Made by a program: the position numbers and the translations under genes. Shown piece after piece: positions 59,513-64,000 of a DNA stretch of 64,000 nt. This DNA is from Ruegeria atlantica. GTDB lineage: Bacteria; Pseudomonadota; Alphaproteobacteria; Rhodobacterales; Rhodobacteraceae. A model generated the notes under the pieces. That model made no database searches, had not been told where the DNA came from, and saw nothing but the letters and a program-made list of their open reading frames with translations. How positions within the stretch are numbered: position 1 is the stretch's first letter; every line of letters begins with the position of its first letter. The stretch spans positions 181,104-245,103 of the forward strand of contig NZ_CYPU01000023.1 of NCBI RefSeq assembly GCF_001458195.1. Direction: 5' to 3'.

Positions 59513-59538
59513 TTGCCTGCGCCGCGAAGGCACGTCGG

Positions 59539-59979
59539 CTACTCGACCGTTATCGTGATCATCTGGGACACAATAGGAGGGGAGTGTGGCACATGCCCGG
59601 CATCGCCCAGCACCAGTTGCAGCGTGTGTGCACCAGGGGCCAATTCCGTTGTCACCTCGGTCTGTCCCCCGCCGAAATGCAGATGGTTGTCGTCCGCAGG
59701 CAGACCATAGGCCAGCTCGTCCACACCGTCTTCGCCCTCACCCAATGGCGGGCGGTCGATCAGCAAATGGTGATGACCGGTGTTTTCCACCTCGGTTCCG
59801 GCGGGGGCCACGCCCATCCCGCTTAACCCAAAGACCACGGTCACCGGCGATGAAACCGTGTCGCCATCCGACAGGTTTACAAAATACACCCGTGCGTCTG
59901 GGTTCGACGGCGTCTCGCCACCCGCCCATACAAGGGTCGCGGACAGACATGTGGCTGCTATGGTATAAATGGCTTTCAT
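59539..59979 (-). CDS. DUF4399 secreted protein
   Basis: A 146-residue protein with a signal peptide (ending LVWAGG, residue ~20). The mature part has DUF4399 marks: VYFVNLSDGDTVSSPVTVVFGLSGM and GHHHLLID, and DDNHLHFGGGQTE. Histidines suggest metal binding in the periplasm. GGAGGAG precedes ATG 59979. Divergent from a LysR gene with a 228-base region. Confidence 0.85.
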   Translation of the reverse strand: MKAIYTIAATCLSATLVWAGGETPSNPDARVYFVNLSDGDTVSSPVTVVFGLSGMGVAPAGTEVENTGHHHLLIDRPPLGEGEDGVDELAYGLPADDNHLHFGGGQTEVTTELAPGAHTLQLVLGDAGHVPHSPPIVSQMITITVE

Positions 59980-60081
59980 GATCTCCTCCGTGGTCACAAA
60001 TTTGCCATTGTCACCCTAGCATATCTGGCCGAAATCACCCAAAACCCTTGGCTTACAGGCTTTGTGGCCATCTCGGAAACC

Positions 60082-60112
60082 ATCGTTTCCGCGTTTCCCA
60101 TATGCAAACGAT
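60082..60112. promoter_or_regulatory. Spaced inverted repeat between DUF4399 gene and LysR gene
   Basis: ATCGTTT and AAACGAT form perfect 7-base arms 17 bases apart in the middle of the divergent region. LysR-type regulators often bind such spaced palindromes. No experimental support. Confidence 0.35.
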
Positions 60113-60207
60113 CCGAATTGAAACCCTGATATTATCCCATGTCCGCCCTGTTTCCGCCTAGATTGGACGTCAGGTTGGAAAAAAGGACTAAGACTTGGGG
60201 AATGAGA

Positions 60208-61113
60208 ATGGACCGACTGACCGAAATGGAAGCCTTTGCCAATGTGGTGGACCAAGGTGGCTTCACCGATGCGGCCAAGAAAATGGGCATCTCCAAATCG
60301 GCCGTGTCAAAGCATGTTTCCAGCCTCGAGGCCCGTCTGGGCGCACGGCTGCTGAACCGCACGACCCGGCGCGTGTCGCCGACGGAAATTGGCCTGGCAT
60401 ATTACGATCGCGCACGACGCGTTTTGAATGACGCAGGCGAAGCTGATGCGCTTGTGACTTCGATGCAATCCGCCCCCTCGGGTCTGCTTCGTATCAGCGT
60501 TGCAACAGATTTCGGCGTCAATCATCTGTCTCCAGTTCTGTCGGATTTTCTGGCGGCCTATCCTGATATCACGGTGAACATGGTTCTGAACAACCGCTAC
60601 GTCGAGTTGATTTCAGAAGGGTTCGATGTGGCCGTCCGGATTGGTGAGCTGGAAGACAGCACCCTGCGCGCCCGTAAACTGACAGAAACTGTCAAACGGA
60701 TGGTCGCAGCTCCCAGCTATGTCGAGAAATTCGGCCGGCCGCAGAAAATTGACGAATTGAATGAACACAAGCTACTGCATTACTCCAGCCAGTCCTCTGG
60801 CAATTTATGGAAGCTGACCGCGCCTTCGGGTGAAAAAAGACAGGTTCGCACCGCAGGGTGGCTGAGCGTAAATGACGGGCAATCCCTGTTGAACGCCGCC
60901 ATTTCGGGCCTGGGGATCGCATACCTGCCCAGCTATCTCTACGCAGAAGCGCTGAAATCCGGTGCCGTTGTGGATGCGATGCCATCGCTTCCGGACGAGG
61001 TACAGGGCGTCTACGCCGTTTACCCACCCGGACGCTTTACACAGCCCAAGGTGCGGGCATTCATAGATTTTCTCGTCGATTCCTTTCACGAAAAAGGCGC
61101 GATGGATTGGTGA
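60208..61113 (+). CDS. LysR-family regulator
   Basis: A 301-residue LysR protein of the DsdC/CrgA type. HTH: MEAFANVVDQGGFTDAAKKMGISKSAVSKHVSSLEARL; effector domain from RISVATDFGVNHLSPVL. ATG 60208 is chosen because GGGG is 8 bases upstream. Divergent from the DUF4399 gene; the usual target for such genes is a neighbouring quinone or aldehyde reductase, none of which is adjacent here. Confidence 0.9.
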   Translation: MDRLTEMEAFANVVDQGGFTDAAKKMGISKSAVSKHVSSLEARLGARLLNRTTRRVSPTEIGLAYYDRARRVLNDAGEADALVTSMQSAPSGLLRISVATDFGVNHLSPVLSDFLAAYPDITVNMVLNNRYVELISEGFDVAVRIGELEDSTLRARKLTETVKRMVAAPSYVEKFGRPQKIDELNEHKLLHYSSQSSGNLWKLTAPSGEKRQVRTAGWLSVNDGQSLLNAAISGLGIAYLPSYLYAEALKSGAVVDAMPSLPDEVQGVYAVYPPGRFTQPKVRAFIDFLVDSFHEKGAMDW

Positions 61114-61241
61114 ACTGAGGAGTAGCGCGACATTAAGACGGTTACATCGCAAGGATACTGCGGGATGCTGCTAAGATTAGGAAGCAGAACCCATGTGGCG
61201 GTTTCCTTAAGACCATGCAGTGGGATGAAAAGGGTAAGGGA

Positions 61242-62573
61242 ATGAGCACGGCGATTGAGACAAATGCCAGCGAGAAAGAACCCGTGGGCACACCGCACTC
61301 GGCGACTTTTATCAGCGCTTCACGGCATCTTCCGAAATCGGCCGTTAGCGAAGCCACTGGATTGATCGGTGTCGTTTCCTTGTTCTGCGCCACAATGGGA
61401 GCGGCGTATTTCGAAGTATCTTTGCTGCAATCCATTATGATGTTGTTGGGTTTGCCCGCGGCTACAATGGTTGCATCGACTATTTTGCTCGACAAAGCAC
61501 ACATGCGCGCTTCCACAGGCTTGGACTATGGGCTGGCAAGACAACGGTCTGAAGTCATGGAGATTACAGTTACAAAAACTATAGGTCTGGGTGCTACCTT
61601 TCTCGTGATCGCACTAGCTTATCAACTCATCCCAACCTATGAAGCATCGAAATACGAGTTGACCCGGGCATTGTCTCTTGTCGTTTTTCCATTGCTCTGG
61701 ATCCTGTCGCCAATTTACATTGCATTTACCACTCGCCACATGGTGGATCCTCGCGACGAGCTTTGGCACTTTGGAAAGCTGGTCACGTTAAACTACTCGG
61801 CTGTCGATCGACAAAAGGTCAAAGATCATTGTCGCGCATGGCTCGTCAAAGGTTTTTTCTTAGCATTTATGATCTCGATCCTGCCGACGAACATTCATTC
61901 CATGATCAACGCTGATCTGAGTAATTTTTTTTCCAAACCGCTGCCGACCGTTTTTTTCTTAATTCAATTGACATTTTTCGTGGACGTTTGCATCGGAACG
62001 ATCGGATATCTTTGCACCTTTAAAGCGCTAGACTCACACATCAGAACAGCAAACCCTTACCTTTCTTCTTGGGTTGCAGCGTTGATCTGTTACCCGCCAT
62101 TCATTCTCATAACTTCAGGTGGCCCTCTTGATTACAAATCCGGCACTCTAGATTGGACATATTGGTTTGAAGGGATGCCACTGCTCTTAACACTATGGGG
62201 GGCGGCGATCGTAGTACTTGCAGTGACTTATGCTTGGGCCACGGTTGCATTCGGAATTAGGTTCTCGAATCTGACACATCGCGGGATAATTACGACCGGG
62301 CCGTTTCGCTATGCCAAGCACCCGGCGTACCTGTCAAAAAACGTTATGTGGTGGTTGATGTCTGTACCGTTCCTTTCAAACCTAGGAACGGCGGCGGCTT
62401 TTCAAAGCTGTATTTTGCTAATTGGAGTGAACGCAGTTTACTACGCCCGGGCCAAAACTGAAGAAAAACACCTTATGACGGATGTGGACTATCGTGAGTA
62501 TTCTGAGTGGATTAAGGCAAATGGCCTGTTTGCGCGGGTACTTTCGGGTCGTCGCAAACCTCACACTCGCTAG
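61242..62573 (+). CDS. Multi-spanning ICMT-like membrane methyltransferase
   Basis: A 443-residue protein with about ten transmembrane segments. The last quarter carries the ICMT/PEMT fold signature: GPFRYAKHPAYLSKN followed by EEKHLMTDVDYREYSEW. These Arg/His and Glu groups form the SAM site in isoprenylcysteine methyltransferases. The N-terminal ~250 residues are an unusual extra membrane part. The gene is visibly more AT-rich than neighbours (runs of T and A), suggesting acquisition by transfer. Substrate unknown. AAGGGA precedes ATG 61242. Confidence 0.8.
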   Translation: MSTAIETNASEKEPVGTPHSATFISASRHLPKSAVSEATGLIGVVSLFCATMGAAYFEVSLLQSIMMLLGLPAATMVASTILLDKAHMRASTGLDYGLARQRSEVMEITVTKTIGLGATFLVIALAYQLIPTYEASKYELTRALSLVVFPLLWILSPIYIAFTTRHMVDPRDELWHFGKLVTLNYSAVDRQKVKDHCRAWLVKGFFLAFMISILPTNIHSMINADLSNFFSKPLPTVFFLIQLTFFVDVCIGTIGYLCTFKALDSHIRTANPYLSSWVAALICYPPFILITSGGPLDYKSGTLDWTYWFEGMPLLLTLWGAAIVVLAVTYAWATVAFGIRFSNLTHRGIITTGPFRYAKHPAYLSKNVMWWLMSVPFLSNLGTAAAFQSCILLIGVNAVYYARAKTEEKHLMTDVDYREYSEWIKANGLFARVLSGRRKPHTR

Positions 62574-62704
62574 TGTTTCTTGGCACCCAATTGAACACTA
62601 TTCTAAACTGCTAGAAAAAGCGCTGCCTTGTGAGGACTTAGAACATCAAATGAAGTTAATTTTGCAGTGATGAACTTGTTAAGGTGTAGGTTTGCGCATA
62701 GCAC

Positions 62705-62729
62705 TGAGCAGCCCTATCTGACGGGTCCA
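62705..62729 (+). repeat. IS3 terminal inverted repeat, left (downstream) end
   Basis: Begins TGAGCAGCCCTATCTG. It matches the reverse complement of the right end at most positions. Located 10 bases beyond the orfB stop. Confidence 0.8.
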
Positions 62730-62738
62730 ACGTGATTG

Positions 62739-63599
62739 TTAGTGCATGATCGGCCTGTGTTCCATCGGGATGATGGTTTCTGGTGCCGGAGGGCGATAAC
62801 CCAGTGCACTGTGTGGTCGTTTGGTGTTGTAGTGCTTCCTCCATTCTTCGATGATGATCTGCGCTTCTCTGAGCGAGTAGAAGATTTCCCCGTTCAACAG
62901 CTCGTCCCTCATGCGACCGTTGAAGCTTTCACAAAATCCGTTCTCCCAAGGCGAGCCTGGTTCGATGTATGCCGTTTTGGCTCCGACAGCTGCAATCCAG
63001 TCGCGAACCGCCAGAGCAACGAACTCAGGACCGTTATCTGAACGGATGTAGGACGGTGTGCCGCGCAGAATGAACAAATCCGTCAGAGCATCGATCACAT
63101 CCGCCGAGTTTAGTTTTCGCTTTACCCTGATTGCCAAGCACTCCCGGCTGAACTCGTCGATGATGTTCAACGTCCGGAAAGGTTTCCCATCATCGGTGCG
63201 ACAATGCACGAAGTCATAGCTCCAGACATGATTGCTATGTTCCGGCCTGAGTCGAACACATGAACCATCGTTTAGCCAAAGCCGTCCCTTCTTGGGCTGT
63301 TTTGCAGGCACCTTCAGCCCCTCTCGTCGCCAAAGCCGTTCAATGCGCCCATCACTGACAGACCATCCAGCCTCTCTCAGCAACACCGCAACCCGGCGAT
63401 ACCCATACCGACCATACTGCCTGGCAAGCTCGATCATGTCGGCCACCAGCTGTTCTTCATCGGGTCGGCCCCGTGGAATACGCCTTTGCGTGGATCGGTG
63501 CTGTCCCAGTACGCGGCATGCACGGCGCTCGGAAACTTTGAACTGGCTGCGAACATGAGCGACGCAAGCACGGCGACGAGAGGGGCTTAGAAGTTTCCC
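62739..63599 (-). CDS. IS3 transposase OrfB (DDE integrase core)
   Basis: Read in the -1 frame relative to orfA, from the frameshift heptamer to the stop at 62739. The catalytic triad is Asp in [11 protein letters not shown], Asp in RSDNGPEF and Glu in [20 protein letters not shown]_21-like segment [13 protein letters not shown] precedes it. A free-standing start may exist at ATG 63446, but production as an OrfAB fusion by -1 frameshift is likely. No internal stop; apparently functional. Confidence 0.9.
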   Translation of the reverse strand, partial: GKLLSPSRRRACVAHVRSQFKVSERRACRVLGQHRSTQRRIPRGRPDEEQLVADMIELARQYGRYGYRRVAVLLREAGWSVSDGRIERLWRREGLKVPAKQPKKGRLWLNDGSCVRLRPEHSNHVWSYDFVHCRTDDGKPFRTLNIIDEFSRECLAIRVKRKLNSADVIDALTDLFILRGTPSYIRSDNGPEFVALAVRDWIAAVGAKTAYIEPGSPWENGFCESFNGRMRDELLNGEIFYSLREAQIIIEEWRKHYNTKRPHSALGYRPPAPETIIPMEHRPIMH

Positions 63600-63865
63600 T
63601 TCGATGCTTCCGTCAGGATAAGCTTGTCGAGCGTCAGGTCTGATACCGCACGCCTGAGCCGCTCATTTTCCTTCTGAAGCCGCCTAAGTTCCTTCAATTG
63701 GTCTACACCCATTCCGCCATATTGCTTGCGCCAGCGGTAATAGGTTTGCTCCACAACGCCGATCTGTCTGATCGCATCCAGACGCGGCATCCCTTGCCCC
63801 ATCAGAACTTCAACCTGCCGCAACTTCGAGACAATTTCTTCCGGCTTCGGTCGCTTGTTTGCCAT
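63587..63865 (-). CDS. IS3 transposase OrfA (HTH and leucine zipper)
   Basis: A 92-residue DNA-binding subunit. HTH segment: [40 protein letters not shown]; a leucine-zipper/coiled coil follows ([18 protein letters not shown]). It ends at TAA 63587 just after the slippery heptamer at 63593-63599. An upstream frame to 63904 is not supported by the family start. Confidence 0.9.
   Translation of the reverse strand: MANKRPKPEEIVSKLRQVEVLMGQGMPRLDAIRQIGVVEQTYYRWRKQYGGMGVDQLKELRRLQKENERLRRAVSDLTLDKLILTEASKGNF
63593..63599 (-). other. Programmed -1 frameshift heptamer GGGAAAC in IS3
   Basis: On the minus strand, G GGA AAC in the orfA frame allows slippage to GGG AAA C, which enters the orfB frame. 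The orfA stop lies four bases beyond it. This is the X_XXY_YYZ form used by IS3 elements for OrfAB. Confidence 0.85.
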
Positions 63866-63895
63866 TCTTGGTCCTCCGTTTCCTAATCTTAACGG

Positions 63896-63921
63896 TGGGC
63901 CCATTCAAATGGGGAGGCTCA
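63896..63921 (+). repeat. IS3 terminal inverted repeat, right (upstream) end
   Basis: Reverse complement begins TGAGCCTCCCCATTTG. It lies 31 bases upstream of the orfA start and is the outer end of the element. Confidence 0.8.
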
Positions 63922-64000
63922 CTTCCTTTACGAAGTCGCTAAGTTATTGATTTTGAATCAAGTGGAAACCGGAACGCGCACCGCTCTTACCTTTTAGGGA
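63922..64000. other. Right flank of IS, no gene recognised
   Basis: 79 bases to the window edge with no open reading frame or RNA gene that I recognise. Confidence 0.5.

Larger units (their letters stand above)
62705..63921 (-). mobile_element. IS3-family insertion sequence (IS407-like group)
   Basis: A 1217-base element read on the minus strand, with overlapping orfA and orfB. Terminal inverted repeats lie at 62705-62729 and 63896-63921, ending 5'-TG...CA-3' as in IS3. They pair over about 26 positions with a few mismatches and one gap. The bases flanking the ends (GCAC on the left, CTTC on the right) are not a direct repeat, so no target duplication is visible. This is consistent with a rearrangement or deletion after insertion. 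Confidence 0.9.

Overview
The window looks like a chromosomal segment from a marine Rhodobacterales bacterium of the Roseobacter group. Evidence is the high GC with alphaproteobacterial codon use, a Mur-type manganese site upstream of sitABCD, a DUF3035 lipoprotein, a 2-trimethylaminoethylphosphonate oxygenase pair of the kind described in Leisingera, and a BCCT/demethylase cluster. This is inference from gene content; no database search was made.

Layout. 1-9.2 kb: the start of mutL (cut by the window edge), a manganese/iron ABC importer sitABCD read leftward from two Mur-like palindromes, and a divergent deoC / tandem aldehyde dehydrogenase / SDR operon that fits deoxyribose-phosphate and acetaldehyde use. 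9.2-18.4 kb: an orphan cyclic-nucleotide-domain membrane protein, then a long leftward housekeeping run rsmB - heparinase-like - purH - lspA - DUF3035 lipoprotein - two M16 peptidase subunits. 18.5-23 kb: sdhAF4, then a LysR regulator divergent from a three-gene coupled operon (tmpA-like 2OG oxygenase, tmpB-like HD oxygenase, AllA-like cupin), followed by an odd alanyl-tRNA-synthetase-like protein with a twin-arginine leader. 23-28 kb: dapB, rbfA, truB and rpsO, with accessory genes between truB and rpsO.

28-39 kb: the most interesting block. A LysR regulator, an MttB-family methyltransferase without pyrrolysine, two tandem dimethylglycine-dehydrogenase-like flavoproteins, a class III aminotransferase and a convergent BCCT carrier lie between rpsO and pnp, two genes that are neighbours in most bacteria. 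Read as one pathway this is import of a quaternary amine, three successive demethylations and a final transamination; the substrate is unknown. 39.7-59 kb: pnp, a PACE efflux protein, PepSY plus membrane LuxR, an outer-membrane barrel, a GT25 enzyme, a 1-Cys peroxiredoxin divergent from an aldehyde dehydrogenase, a CDF exporter, an Ada-like repair protein, nth, a PfkB kinase, a radical SAM/DUF547 pair, sigZ with a Cys-tailed GST, rppH and fadH.

58.8-64 kb: a small two-gene unit whose promoter overlaps two adjoining perfect palindromes, a DUF4399 gene divergent from a LysR gene, an AT-richer ICMT-like membrane protein, and a complete IS3-family element (62705-63921) with terminal inverted repeats and a GGGAAAC frameshift heptamer but no visible target duplication. 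No tRNA, rRNA or CRISPR array was seen.
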